Source: AP-15 sp963789025 | Lineage (GTDB): Bacteria > Pseudomonadota > Alphaproteobacteria > ATCC43930 > CGMCC-115725 | Assembly (NCBI GenBank): GCA_963789025.1 | Contig: CAWBIT010000008.1 | Location: 1 to 64,000 of the forward strand | DNA: 64,000 nucleotides | Direction of reading: 5' to 3' | Shown: one piece after another, positions 50,469-58,375 of the stretch | How the letters are laid out: the number at the start of each line of letters is the position of its first letter | Position numbering within the stretch: position 1 is the first letter of the stretch | Program-made: the position numbers and the translations under genes | Notes under the pieces: model-generated | The model's database searches: none | The model's input: the letters and a program-made list of their open reading frames with translations, nothing else | Told to the model about the DNA's origin: nothing

Positions 50469-51256
50469 CAGCCGTAGAGCCGCACGATCCGATCGGGCGA
50501 CACCCCGGCAAGATAGAGCGAGAGGCAGAAGAGGTTGCGCAGCGGCCGACGCCAATATCCGCCGCGGCGGTAGCGCCTCGGCGATGAAATGCACCGCGCG
50601 CCGATAGGGGCGAGACGCCTGCGCCCAAGGCGGCGCACGAGGTCGACGTCTTCCATCAACGGCAGCGCGGCGAAGCCGCCGACCGCGCGATAAAGGCTGC
50701 GGCCGATCAGCAGACCTTGATCGCCATAGGGCAGCGCCAAAACGCGGCTGCGCCAGGCGACAATCCGCTCCAGCCGCCGTGCCCCGGCCGCGGCGTCATC
50801 CAGCGCGAAGTCGAAATAGCCGGCGTGGCTGGTCGCCTCCGGAGCCGTAAGGAAAGCCGCGACGGCCGCTTCCCAATCCGGTGAAAGGCGGCAATCGGCG
50901 TGCAGGAACAATAGCCAATCGCCCGCCGCGGCGCCGGCGCCCGCGGCGAGCTGAATTCCCCGTCCGCGCGGCGCCGTGATGACGCGCGCACCTGCCGCGT
51001 GGGCCACAGAAACAGTTCCGTCGGCTGAGCCGCCGTCGACAACAGCGATTTCTTTAACAGTGGTCGAAGCCCGCAGCTGCTCCATCAGGCCTGCCAAGGT
51101 GTCGGCCGCATTCAATGTGGGGATAATTGCGGAGACCTGCCCCTCACCCCGACCCTTTCCCCGCAAGCGGGGCGAGGGAGCAATCCTCTCGCCCCGCGAG
51201 AGCGGGGAGAGGGAGGGGCCCGCGTCAGCGGGAGGGTGAGGGGTGGGCTGCGGCAT
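50468..51256 (-). CDS. TIGR04283-type family 2 glycosyltransferase
   Basis: A GT2 glycosyltransferase with VSAIIPTLNAADTLAGLMEQ, KEIAVVDGGSADGTVSVA and the acceptor-side DWLLFLHADCRLSPDWEAAV (HAD for DxD), ending in the hydrophobic YLAGVSPDRIVRLYG. Natural homologs begin within a few residues of SAIIPTLN. Here no ATG, GTG or TTG is near that point. The frame runs upstream about 40 codons through a family A repeat (SPRLRGKGRGEG) to the ATG at 51256 or a GTG at 51265. The repeat has apparently replaced the native start and now encodes a spurious N-terminus. It is coupled to the TIGR04282-type gene. Confidence 0.82.
   Translation of the reverse strand: MPQPTPHPPADAGPSLSPLSRGERIAPSPRLRGKGRGEGQVSAIIPTLNAADTLAGLMEQLRASTTVKEIAVVDGGSADGTVSVAHAAGARVITAPRGRGIQLAAGAGAAAGDWLLFLHADCRLSPDWEAAVAAFLTAPEATSHAGYFDFALDDAAAGARRLERIVAWRSRVLALPYGDQGLLIGRSLYRAVGGFAALPLMEDVDLVRRLGRRRLAPIGARCISSPRRYRRGGYWRRPLRNLFCLSLYLAGVSPDRIVRLYG
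51139..51240. repeat. Palindromic repeat (family A) inside the 5' end of the TIGR04283-type gene
   Basis: CCCTCACCCCGACCCTTTCC with CGCAAGCGGGGCGAGGGAGC, then CGCCCCGCGAGAGCGGGGAG. Translated in the gene's frame it gives PLSRGERIAPSPRLRGKGRG, the tell-tale peptide of this repeat type. Confidence 0.8.
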
Positions 51257-51311
51257 TCCAGGCACAAGTTAGTTCTTGAAATGTTCTACCGTGTATCCTA
51301 TTATCGCCGGC

Positions 51312-52394
51312 ATGGATATGCTGGCCACCGGGAGGCCGCGCAAGGGACGCGGCGCGGCGAGCAACGATAGCGGACGCTTCGAACCCGAGAGGCGAGTTGC
51401 GTTCGACGACGGCTGGGGCATGGCAGACGAAGAGCCGGCGCCGCTGACCACGACTTTGACCGTCGATTCGACGAGGACGATCATCGCCCGCAACAACTCG
51501 CCCGACATCGGCTTCGACCGCTCGATCAATCCCTACCGCGGCTGCGAGCACGGCTGCATCTATTGCTATGCAAGGCCGAGCCATGCCTATCTCGGGCTGT
51601 CCCCCGGCCTCGATTTCGAGAGCCGACTGTTCTACAAGCCCGATGCAGCCGGGCTGCTCGCCGCGGAGCTGAGGAAAAAGGGGTACAGCTGCCGGCCGAT
51701 CGCGCTCGGCAGCAATACCGACCCCTACCAGCCGGTCGAGCGCCGGCTCGGCGTCACGCGCGGGATCCTGCAGGTGCTCCGCGATTTCCGCCACCCGGTC
51801 ACGATCGTCAGCAAATCGGCGCTGATCCAGCGCGACCTCGACATCCTCGGCGAGATGGCCAAAGACAGGTTAGCGAGCGTGACGATATCGGTCACGACGT
51901 TCGACCGCGCTTTGGTCCGTTGCATGGAACCGCGCGCTTCGACGCCCAAGCGCCGGCTCGAGACGGTCGCCGCCCTCGCCGCCGCCGGGATCCCGACCGG
52001 CGTTCTCAGCGCGCCGATGATCCCGGCATTGAACGACAACGAGATGGAGCAGATCCTCCAACAGGCACGCGCCGCTGGCGCCACCTCGGCCGGCTATACC
52101 CTTCTGCGCCTGCCGCTCGAACTGAAGTCCCTCTTCAAAGAATGGCTCGAGGAACACTTCCCGGACAAGGCGGCTCACGTGCTCTCGCTCGTCGCGCAAA
52201 CCCATGGCGGCCGGCTCTACGACTCGATCTGGTCGAAACGCATGACCGGCACCGGTCCCTATGCGGACATGTTGCGGCTGCGCTTCGACCGTGCCTGCCG
52301 CAAGCTCGGTTTCAACCAGCGAACGACGCAATCGCTCGATACGAGTTTGTTCACCACGCCGCCCCAAAAGGGCGACCAGCTGCCTTTATTCTAG
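51312..52394 (+). CDS. PA0069-family radical SAM protein
   Basis: A SplB-like radical SAM enzyme of unknown substrate. The SAM/4Fe-4S motif is RGCEHGCIYCYARPSHAYLG (CxxxCxxC) at about residues 77-96. The SAM-binding stretch is RPIALGSNTDPYQPVERRLG, followed by TIVSKSALIQRDLDILGEMA and TISVTTFDRALVRCMEPRAS. The family often lies near DNA repair or glycosylase genes but has no assigned reaction. I chose the ATG at 51312 (MDMLATGRPRKGRGAASND, 360 aa). An earlier TTG at 51276 would add 12 residues. It is divergent from the glycosyltransferase pair. Confidence 0.88.
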   Translation: MDMLATGRPRKGRGAASNDSGRFEPERRVAFDDGWGMADEEPAPLTTTLTVDSTRTIIARNNSPDIGFDRSINPYRGCEHGCIYCYARPSHAYLGLSPGLDFESRLFYKPDAAGLLAAELRKKGYSCRPIALGSNTDPYQPVERRLGVTRGILQVLRDFRHPVTIVSKSALIQRDLDILGEMAKDRLASVTISVTTFDRALVRCMEPRASTPKRRLETVAALAAAGIPTGVLSAPMIPALNDNEMEQILQQARAAGATSAGYTLLRLPLELKSLFKEWLEEHFPDKAAHVLSLVAQTHGGRLYDSIWSKRMTGTGPYADMLRLRFDRACRKLGFNQRTTQSLDTSLFTTPPQKGDQLPLF

Positions 52395-52605
52395 GCCCTC
52401 TCCGCATTCTAGGCCCTCTCCGCACCGCGGGAGAAACACCAGCGTGCCGCGCGCGCACCCTCACCCGCCTCGCTGCGCTCGGCACCCTCTCCCGCAGTGC
52501 AGGAGAGGGGTTCGAAGGCATTCAGCTCAAAACCCCTCTCCCGCACCGCGCGAGAGGGGGGACCAAGCCCGCCAGGGCTTGGTGGGTGAGGGGCGAAGGG
52601 CTCGG
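52395..52605. repeat. Palindromic repeat block (family A variant)
   Basis: CCCTCACCCGCCTCGCTGCG near 52458, CTCTCCCGCAGTGCAGGAGA near 52489 and CTCTCCCGCACCGCGCGAGA near 52536, ending with GGGCTTGGTGGGTGAGGG. Related to the block at 9990. Nothing else is recognised in 52395-52660. Confidence 0.7.
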
Positions 52606-52660
52606 TATTTTTGGCGCGTTGTACTAGTCTCTCCGTCGACGAGGCCGGAGAGGTGGCGGC

Positions 52661-52876
52661 GTGGCCAGAGAAAGACCGCTCGATGCGCGCGAGGTGGGGG
52701 AGATCTTCACGGCGTTCGCCGAAGCGATGCGAGAGCTGCCGCCCGATGTCGAGGCCGGCTGGCTCGACGCGCAAGGCGATCTGCGCCTCGCCCCGGACAT
52801 CGCGCGCAAGCTGCGCACCGCGCGCCGGGTGCGTCAGCTGCTTGTGGAGCTGCGCCAGCGCGAGCGTGAAGGCTGA
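52661..52876 (+). CDS. Small helical hypothetical protein
   Basis: A 71-residue protein read from a GTG at 52661 with a GAGAGG site 8 nt upstream. Almost all of it is predicted helix (AREVGEIFTAFAEAMRELPP, DIARKLRTARRVRQLLVELR), acidic in the first half and very basic at the end, with no Cys and no signal. Such short acidic/basic helical proteins can bind nucleic acid or a protein partner, but there is no direct sign of either. It is convergent with the CoA-transferase gene. A chance ORF is possible given the high GC. Confidence 0.5.
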   Translation: MARERPLDAREVGEIFTAFAEAMRELPPDVEAGWLDAQGDLRLAPDIARKLRTARRVRQLLVELRQREREG

Positions 52877-52882
52877 GGGCCG

Positions 52883-54100
52883 TCAGCGACCATCAGGCCC
52901 GGCGACTATACGCTCGTCGTGAAGCCGGCCAATCTCGACCGATGAGAGACCGAGCACTTCGGTAAGTACGATATCAGTGTGCTCGCCGAGGAGCGGTGCC
53001 GGACGCGGCGCTTGGCGTGGGTCGGCGGAAAAATCCAATGGCAGGCCCGGCATCAGGTAGCGGCCGATGCCGGGCTGATCGACCGAGGCGAACAACGGGT
53101 TTGCCGCGGAGCAACGCGGGTCGTCGCGCACCAATTGGCGAAAATCCTGGAAATGACCCCACAGCACGCCGGTGCCGGCGAAAGCTCGCCGCACCTCGTC
53201 GAGGGTGCGGCCCGCGCACCAGCGGGCGAGCAACGCGCCGATCGCGTCGCGCGCCTCGTAGCGCCCGGCCTCGGTGTCGAGGTCGACATCCATCATCGGC
53301 CCGATCATCGCCAGTTTTTCGCCGAGACCGGTCGCCTCGTCGATCGCCCGCCATTGGCGGCGGGTCAGCGCGATGATCATGACCCGCCGGCCGTCGGCCG
53401 TGGCGAAATCGCGCCCGAAGCTGCCGTAGAGATCGTTGCCGATCGCCGGCCGTGCCGTGCCGTTGATCTGCACATCGCCGATGTAGCCGAGATTGCCGAC
53501 CGTCGCGAGCATCACATCCGAGAGCGCGGCCACGACTTCCTGGCCCTGGCCGGTGCGCGAGCGGTGGCGTTCCGCCGCGAGCAGCCCGGTTGCGAGATAG
53601 AGGCCGGCGGCGATGTCCCAGGCCGGCAGGACATGATTGACCGGCATGCCGCCCTGTCCGGTGACCAGCGGCAATCCGCTCGCGGCGTTGACCGTGTAGT
53701 CGACCGCCGCCGAGCCGTCGCGGTTGCCGGCGAGCCGCAGCATGATCAGATCGTCACGGGCCGCCTTCAGGCTCGCGAAATCGAGCCCGCGCGACGGCGG
53801 CAGGTTGGTCAGCACGATGCCGCCGCCTGCACCCGCCGCGGTGATGACGGCACGGGCGATGTCGCGGCCCTCGGGCTTGTCGAGGGCCAATGCCAAGGAA
53901 CGCTTGGCTTTGTTGAGGCCGGCCCAATAAAGGCTGGCGCCGTCGCGCGTCACCGGCCAGCGCGCGTAATCGATTCCGCCGCCGATCGGGTCGATGCGGA
54001 TCACGTCGGCGCCCATCTGCGCCATCGTCATGCCGCCGAGCGGCGCCGCGACAAAGGCCGAGATTTCGACGATCCGCAGATCCTGGAGCAAGTGGTTCAT
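52883..54100 (-). CDS. Family III CoA-transferase (CaiB/BaiF)
   Basis: Moves CoA between carboxylic acids through a glutamyl/aspartyl-anhydride intermediate. The ATG at 54100 is preceded by AGGATGGCGGC; 405 aa, the family's usual length. The N-terminus shows LQDLRIVEISAFVAAPLGGM and TMAQMGADVIRIDPIGGGID. The catalytic Asp is expected in HVLPAWDIAAGLYLATGLLA. The remaining blocks include RTGQGQEVVAALSDVMLATV and the end APLLGEHTDIVLTEVLGLSS. Substrates cannot be named. It runs opposite the small gene at 52661. Confidence 0.9.
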   Translation of the reverse strand: MNHLLQDLRIVEISAFVAAPLGGMTMAQMGADVIRIDPIGGGIDYARWPVTRDGASLYWAGLNKAKRSLALALDKPEGRDIARAVITAAGAGGGIVLTNLPPSRGLDFASLKAARDDLIMLRLAGNRDGSAAVDYTVNAASGLPLVTGQGGMPVNHVLPAWDIAAGLYLATGLLAAERHRSRTGQGQEVVAALSDVMLATVGNLGYIGDVQINGTARPAIGNDLYGSFGRDFATADGRRVMIIALTRRQWRAIDEATGLGEKLAMIGPMMDVDLDTEAGRYEARDAIGALLARWCAGRTLDEVRRAFAGTGVLWGHFQDFRQLVRDDPRCSAANPLFASVDQPGIGRYLMPGLPLDFSADPRQAPRPAPLLGEHTDIVLTEVLGLSSVEIGRLHDERIVAGPDGR

Positions 54101-54164
54101 GCCGCCATCCTGTGCGCCCCTAGTTTTCGGACGCATTCAGATGATTTCAATACCGCGTCTCCCT

Positions 54165-54230
54165 ACTTCATCTTCCCGGCGAAGGCCGGGACCCATCCCA
54201 GCCATGGGCACCGGCCTTCGCCGGTGTGGC
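54165..54230. repeat. Inverted repeat (family B)
   Basis: TTCCCGGCGAAGGCCGGGAC and GGCACCGGCCTTCGCCGGTG form imperfect palindromes around CCCATCCCAGCCATG. Same family as the sequence near 41138 and 22200. It separates the CoA-transferase start from the CoA-binding protein stop. Confidence 0.65.
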
Positions 54231-54301
54231 GGAATTGCTTGGTGGTAGTATTCGTCCAAGTTCGACCAACGAATCGTCTGAATGGACCTGAACCCTAGCG
54301 C

Positions 54302-54748
54302 CTACAACCCGAGGCGGGGGATTTCGATCGCCGGACAGCGGTTCATGACGACCTCGAGGCCGTGAGCTTCGGCGCGGGCGGCGGCGTCATCATCACGGAC
54401 GCCGAGCTGCATCCACACCACCTTGGCACCAACGGCGATTGCCTCGTCGACCACGCCGCCGGCCATTTCGGTCCGGCGGAACACGTCCACCATGTCGACC
54501 GGCTCCGGCACATCGGCCAGCCGCGCGTAGCAGGTCTCGCCATGGATCGTGACGCCGGTCGCGTTGGGGTTGACCGGGATCGTCCGGTAGCCGCGCCGCT
54601 GCAGATAGGCCATCACGCCGTGGCTCGGCCGCTCGCGGCGCGGGCTCGCACCGACGATGGCGATCGTGCGCACACTCGCCAGGATGTCGCGCAGATACGG
54701 GTCCGGATAGTCGTCGTGGTCCACTTTGCGCCTCACCGGTCGTGCCAT
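54302..54748 (-). CDS. CoA-binding (YccU-like) Rossmann protein
   Basis: A 148-residue single Rossmann-like CoA-binding domain, the YccU family. The nucleotide-type loop is TIAIVGASPRRERPSHGVMA, followed by RRGYRTIPVNPNATGVTIHG and VDMVDVFRRTEMAGGVVDEA. It resembles the CoA-binding part of succinyl-CoA synthetase alpha, but its role in bacteria is unclear. The ATG at 54748 overlaps the stop of the enoyl-CoA hydratase gene by 16 bp, so expression is shared. Confidence 0.85.
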   Translation of the reverse strand: MARPVRRKVDHDDYPDPYLRDILASVRTIAIVGASPRRERPSHGVMAYLQRRGYRTIPVNPNATGVTIHGETCYARLADVPEPVDMVDVFRRTEMAGGVVDEAIAVGAKVVWMQLGVRDDDAAARAEAHGLEVVMNRCPAIEIPRLGL

Positions 54749-55509
54749 ACCGGAGCGCGCTTGGCGAGAAAGGCGTCGATGCCCTCTTCGGCGTCCTCAG
54801 CCAGCATATTGGTGGTCATAATTTCGGCGGCGTAGCGATACGCAGCGGCCAGGTCGAGCTCGGCCTGGCGGTAGAACGCCTCCTTGCCGATCTTGACGGT
54901 GAAGGCGGATTTGCCGGCGATCTGCCGGGCGAGCCCGTCGACCGCGTCGCGCAACTCCTCCCGCGGAACCACGCGGTTGACGAGCCCGAGCGAGCGCGCC
55001 GTCGCCGCATCGATCAGCTCGCCGGTCAGCAGCATCTCCATCGCCGCCTTGCGGCCGACGGCGCGCGAGAGCGCCACCATCGGGGTCGAGCAGAAGAGGC
55101 CGATATTGACCCCGGGCGTTGCAAAACGCGCCTCCTCGGCGGCCACCGCCAGATCGCAAGTCGCGACCAGCTGGCAGCCGGCGGCTGTCGCGACGGCGTG
55201 CACCTCGGCGATGACCGGCTTCGGCAGCCGCACAATCGCCAGCATCAGCTCGCTGCACAGCGCAAAGATGCGCTGATAGGTCTCGCGCCGCGGGTCCTGG
55301 CGCAGCTCGCGCAAATCGTGCCCGGCGCAAAAGGCGGGACCGGCGCCGGCGATCACGATGACGCGGCTGTGCGGGTCGTCCGCAGCGCGGCCGAGCGCCT
55401 CGAGGAGCGCCGTCATCAGCTCGATCGAAAGCGCGTTGCGCGCCTCCGGCCGGTTGAGGGTCAAGCGCGTAACCCCGTCTGCGCGTTCCTCCAACAGTAT
55501 CGCCGCCAT
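54733..55509 (-). CDS. Enoyl-CoA hydratase/isomerase family protein
   Basis: A crotonase-fold enzyme of 258 aa from the ATG at 55509. The oxyanion-hole loops are RPEARNALSIELMTALLEAL, AGAGPAFCAGHDLRELRQDP and TAAGCQLVATCDLAVAAEEA; the C-terminal helix is KSAFTVKIGKEAFYRQAELD. The Glu at the position of the ECH catalytic acid is not certain, so hydratase versus isomerase or a different crotonase remains open. It is divergent from rplM and co-transcribed with the CoA-binding gene. The frame runs further upstream to 56205 only as antisense of rplM-rpsI. Confidence 0.9.
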   Translation of the reverse strand: MAAILLEERADGVTRLTLNRPEARNALSIELMTALLEALGRAADDPHSRVIVIAGAGPAFCAGHDLRELRQDPRRETYQRIFALCSELMLAIVRLPKPVIAEVHAVATAAGCQLVATCDLAVAAEEARFATPGVNIGLFCSTPMVALSRAVGRKAAMEMLLTGELIDAATARSLGLVNRVVPREELRDAVDGLARQIAGKSAFTVKIGKEAFYRQAELDLAAAYRYAAEIMTTNMLAEDAEEGIDAFLAKRAPVWHDR

Positions 55510-55540
55510 TCTTGAGACCTCGCTTCGGCTAAAGCATTGC

Positions 55541-55569
55541 TTGACCCTTGGGGGCCGATCGCTTACATG
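55541..55569 (+). promoter_or_regulatory. Putative promoter of rplM-rpsI
   Basis: TTGACC at 55541-55546 and TACATG at 55564-55569 with 17-bp spacing, 58 bp before the rplM start. The -35 box matches 5 of 6 consensus positions and the -10 is weak, as often in alphaproteobacteria. Confidence 0.45.
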
Positions 55570-55626
55570 ACCGGCTTTCGCGGCCTGGGCAACCGTTCCG
55601 GGCCGCCAGGCATTGCCGTTAGAGAC

Positions 55627-56085
55627 ATGAAGACCTTTTCCGCCAAGCCGTCGGATATCGAGAAGAAATGGTCGCTGATCGATGCCGATGGTCTGGTCTT
55701 GGGCCGGCTCGCCTCGATCATCGCGATGCGGCTGCGCGGCAAGCACAAGCCCTCCTTCACGCCCCACATGGATTGCGGCGACAATATCATCGTCGTCAAT
55801 GCCGAGAAGATCCAGCTGACCGGCAACAAGCGTGCCGACGACATCTTCTATTGGCATACCGGCTACCCGGGCGGCATCAAGGGGCGCAGCAAAGGCGCCA
55901 TTCTCGAAGGCAAGCACCCGGAGCGGGTGATCATGAAGGCGGTCGAGCGCATGGTGCCCCGCGGACCGCTCGGTCGCCGTGTCATGAAGAATTTGCGGGT
56001 GTTTGCCGGGCCGGAGCACCCGCACGAAGCACAGCAGCCGGATCGGCTCGACGTCGCCGCGCTGAACCGCAAAAACAGAGTTTGA
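55627..56085 (+). CDS. rplM: Large ribosomal subunit protein uL13
   Basis: Ribosomal protein L13 of the 50S subunit, 152 aa. The ATG at 55627 begins MKTFSAKPSDIEKKWSLIDA; typical blocks are GLVLGRLASIIAMRLRGKHK, MDCGDNIIVVNAEKIQLTGN, YWHTGYPGGIKGRSKGAILE and MVPRGPLGRRVMKNLRVFAG. The frame continues upstream to 55537 without support. Its stop overlaps the rpsI start as TGATG, so the usual rplM-rpsI operon is intact and coupled. Confidence 0.98.
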   Translation: MKTFSAKPSDIEKKWSLIDADGLVLGRLASIIAMRLRGKHKPSFTPHMDCGDNIIVVNAEKIQLTGNKRADDIFYWHTGYPGGIKGRSKGAILEGKHPERVIMKAVERMVPRGPLGRRVMKNLRVFAGPEHPHEAQQPDRLDVAALNRKNRV

Positions 56086-56627
56086 TGATGGCCGACAACG
56101 ACCCCCCGAGCTCGCAACGCCCGCAGACCTTTCAGGGCCTGGGCAGCCTGCGCCAGGCATTGCAGCAGGCGCGCACCGCGCCCGCAGCGCCCGTTCCAAC
56201 CACATCCGTCCCCGACGACGTCAAGCCGCAGATCGACGCCCTCGGCCGCTCCTATGCGACCGGCAAACGCAAAAACGCAGTGGCGCGGGTATGGATAAAG
56301 CCCGGCGCCGGCCGGATCGACGTCAACGGCCGCGAGAGCCCGGTCTATTTCGCGCGGCCGGTGCTGCGGATGCTGATCAACCAGCCGCTGGTCGCGACCA
56401 ACCGACTCGGCCAGTTCGATGTGTGGTGCACGGTCAAAGGCGGCGGTCTCTCCGGCCAGGCCGGCGCGGTGCGCCACGGCATCAGTCAGGCGCTGACCCG
56501 CTACGAGCCGGGTCTGCGGCCGTTGTTGAAGAGCCAGGGCTTTCTCACCCGCGACAGCCGCGTCGTCGAGCGCAAAAAATACGGCAAAGCCAAAGCCCGC
56601 CGCAGCTTCCAGTTCTCCAAGCGCTAA
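56085..56627 (+). CDS. rpsI: Small ribosomal subunit protein uS9
   Basis: Ribosomal protein S9 of the 30S subunit, 180 aa. It is longer than the ~130 aa of E. coli because of a Pro/Gln-rich N-terminal extension (about 55 residues: SSQRPQTFQGLGSLRQALQQ and a PAAPVP linker), a feature of many alphaproteobacterial S9 proteins. The core starts RSYATGKRKNAVARVWIKPG and ends in KKYGKAKARRSFQFSKR, the C-terminal tail that reaches the decoding site. Two start ATGs are adjacent (56085 and 56088). The reverse-strand shadow is not a gene. Confidence 0.97.
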   Translation: MMADNDPPSSQRPQTFQGLGSLRQALQQARTAPAAPVPTTSVPDDVKPQIDALGRSYATGKRKNAVARVWIKPGAGRIDVNGRESPVYFARPVLRMLINQPLVATNRLGQFDVWCTVKGGGLSGQAGAVRHGISQALTRYEPGLRPLLKSQGFLTRDSRVVERKKYGKAKARRSFQFSKR

Positions 56628-56638
56628 ATAAAAGATTG

Positions 56639-56693
56639 CACCACAGAGGCACGGAGGAAACCCAGTCTCCGTGGTCTCTGTGTCTCCGTGGTG
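56639..56693. repeat. Palindromic repeat (family C), possible terminator after rpsI
   Basis: CACCACAGAGGCACGGAGGA pairs with TCTCTGTGTCTCCGTGGTG around a short loop. It lies 12 bp after the rpsI stop and is the second copy of the type at 15222-15302. Confidence 0.7.
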
Positions 56694-56714
56694 AAATCGG
56701 ACGTGGGGGCGGTA

Positions 56715-57785
56715 ATGCAGTTCGGGATTGCCATTCCAACCGACGCCAATTCCTGGCGGGTGGTGCGGCGGGCCGAGGAATTGGGCTTTGCGCGCGCCTG
56801 GTTCTACGACACGCAGATGCTGAGCGCCGACCCGTTTGTCGCGATGGCTGCGGCGGCGATGAAGACGACGAAGATCCGGCTCGGCACCGGGGTGCTGATC
56901 CCATCGAACCGCATTGCCCCGGTTACCGCGAACGCCTTTGCCTCGCTGAACAAATTGGCGCCGGGGCGGATCGATTTCGGGGTCGGCACCGGGTTTACCG
57001 GGCGGCGCGCGATGGGGCTCGGCGCGGTCAAGTTGGCGGATTTGGAGGGGTATGTCCGCGTCGTCATGGCGCTGTTGCGCGGCGAGACCGTCGAGGCCGA
57101 AATCGAAAACAAGAAGCGGCTGATCCGGCTGCTGAACCCGCAGCTCGGGCTGATCAATGTGCGCGACCCGATCCCGCTCTACCTCGCAGCCTCGGGTCCG
57201 CGGGCGCGCAGCTTGACCGCGAAGCTCGGCGCCGGCTGGATCGCGACGGCCGGCGATGTCGATGGCGGCGTCGCCGCGCTGGCCGACATGCGGGAGCGCT
57301 GGCGGGCCGCCGGGCGCGAGGCGGAGCCGCTCGATGCCGTGGTGCTGACCGGCGGCGCGATATTGGAAGAGGGCGAGCCCGCCGACTCGCCGCGCGCCGT
57401 CGCGCAGGCTGGGCCGCGCGCCGCGATGCTATTGCACCGCGCTGCCGACGCCGCGCTGGCGGGGTTGCCGATGATGGCGCCGATGCCGCCCGAGGTCGCC
57501 GAGAGCGTGGCGGGCTATGTCGAGCTGGCCCGCAAATTCACGCCGCAGGGCGCCCATTATCTCGAAAACCACCGCGGCCATTTGATGTTCGTCAAGCCCG
57601 AGGAGCGCCCGTTCGTCACCGCCGAATTGATCCGGCGCACGACCTTCACGGCGACCGAGAAGGAGCTGAAGGAGCGCATAGCGGCGTTGGCCGATGCCGG
57701 CTACATGGAGATCGCATTGCAGATCGTGCCCGGCCACGAACACGCGATCGAGGATTGGGGCCGCATCCGCCGCGCCTTCGCGTGA
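56715..57785 (+). CDS. LLM-class flavin-dependent oxidoreductase
   Basis: A bacterial luciferase-like TIM-barrel flavoenzyme, probably FMN- or F420-dependent, 356 aa from the ATG at 56715 (MQFGIAIPTDANSWRVVRRA). Family blocks include FARAWFYDTQMLSADPFVAM, RLGTGVLIPSNRIAPVTANA, FGVGTGFTGRRAMGLGAVKL and IPLYLAASGPRARSLTAKLG. F420 binding is possible, but the F420-specific loops cannot be judged by eye. The alternative start at 56688 adds nine residues. The next gene starts in the GTGA overlap at its stop, so the two are co-translated. Confidence 0.87.
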   Translation: MQFGIAIPTDANSWRVVRRAEELGFARAWFYDTQMLSADPFVAMAAAAMKTTKIRLGTGVLIPSNRIAPVTANAFASLNKLAPGRIDFGVGTGFTGRRAMGLGAVKLADLEGYVRVVMALLRGETVEAEIENKKRLIRLLNPQLGLINVRDPIPLYLAASGPRARSLTAKLGAGWIATAGDVDGGVAALADMRERWRAAGREAEPLDAVVLTGGAILEEGEPADSPRAVAQAGPRAAMLLHRAADAALAGLPMMAPMPPEVAESVAGYVELARKFTPQGAHYLENHRGHLMFVKPEERPFVTAELIRRTTFTATEKELKERIAALADAGYMEIALQIVPGHEHAIEDWGRIRRAFA

Positions 57786-58375
57786 CGGAATCCAACTCGG
57801 ATTCGGCCCCGCCAATCCCGGCGGAGATCGCGGCATTGCGCGATGGCGGAGGACCGGTATGGATCTTCGGCTACGGCTCGCTGCTCTGGGACCCCGAGTT
57901 AGGTGATGCGGCAGCCGAACCGGCCTTGCTGCACGGCTACCACCGCAGCTTTTGCCTTTATTCCTACGATTATCGCGGTACGCCGGCCAATCCCGGGCTG
58001 ACGCTCGGGCTCGACCGCGGTGGGTCTTGCCGAGGCGCGGCGTTGCGGCTGCCGGCGGAAGCGCTCGACCGAGTCTGGGAGCGCGAGATGAGCGGCCGCC
58101 CGGTATATGGCGCGCGCCTGTTGCCGGTGCGCACCGCAAAGGGCGTGCGCCGCGCGCTGGCGTTCACCGCTCTGCGAAACTGCCCCGATTACGCCGGCAC
58201 GCTGCCGCTCGACGAAGCCGCGCGCAGGATCCTCGCCGGCGCCGGCCGCCGCGGCACGTGCCGCGATTATTTCGAGAATACGTTCCGGCACCTCGGGCAG
58301 CTCGGCCTTGCCGACCGCCCGCTGCGCCGGCTCGCCGAGCGGGTCCGGGCATTGGCCGAAATTGCCGGAATTTGA
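57782..58375 (+). CDS. ChaC-like gamma-glutamylcyclotransferase
   Basis: Cleaves glutathione or gamma-glutamyl dipeptides to 5-oxoproline. The 197 aa begin at the GTG 57782 (VTESNSDSAPPIPAE), overlapping the preceding stop by 4 bp. The substrate loop WIFGYGSLLWDPEL is at about residues 25-38. GYHRSFCLYSYDYRGTPANP and GLTLGLDRGGSCRGAALRLP follow, and the end is SGRPVYGARLLPVRTAKGVR onwards. The frame upstream of 57782 lies within the LLM gene and is not protein. It may recycle gamma-glutamyl compounds; the nearest glutamyl-related genes are 19 kb away, so no link is claimed. Confidence 0.85.
   Translation: MTESNSDSAPPIPAEIAALRDGGGPVWIFGYGSLLWDPELGDAAAEPALLHGYHRSFCLYSYDYRGTPANPGLTLGLDRGGSCRGAALRLPAEALDRVWEREMSGRPVYGARLLPVRTAKGVRRALAFTALRNCPDYAGTLPLDEAARRILAGAGRRGTCRDYFENTFRHLGQLGLADRPLRRLAERVRALAEIAGI

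Noticed and set aside
50468..51256. Start of the TIGR04283-type gene at an internal codon near SAIIPTLN
   Set aside because: No ATG, GTG or TTG lies near that point in frame, only GTC; an upstream start through the repeat is the only standard option.
9990..52605. Possible CRISPR arrays from recurring repeats
   Set aside because: Copies are scattered, palindromic and of variable length with no regular spacers and no cas genes; they are REP-like elements.
54733..56205. 490-residue frame joining enoyl-CoA hydratase to the region antisense of rplM-rpsI
   Set aside because: The hydratase begins at the ATG 55509; upstream codons are the antisense of two ribosomal protein genes.
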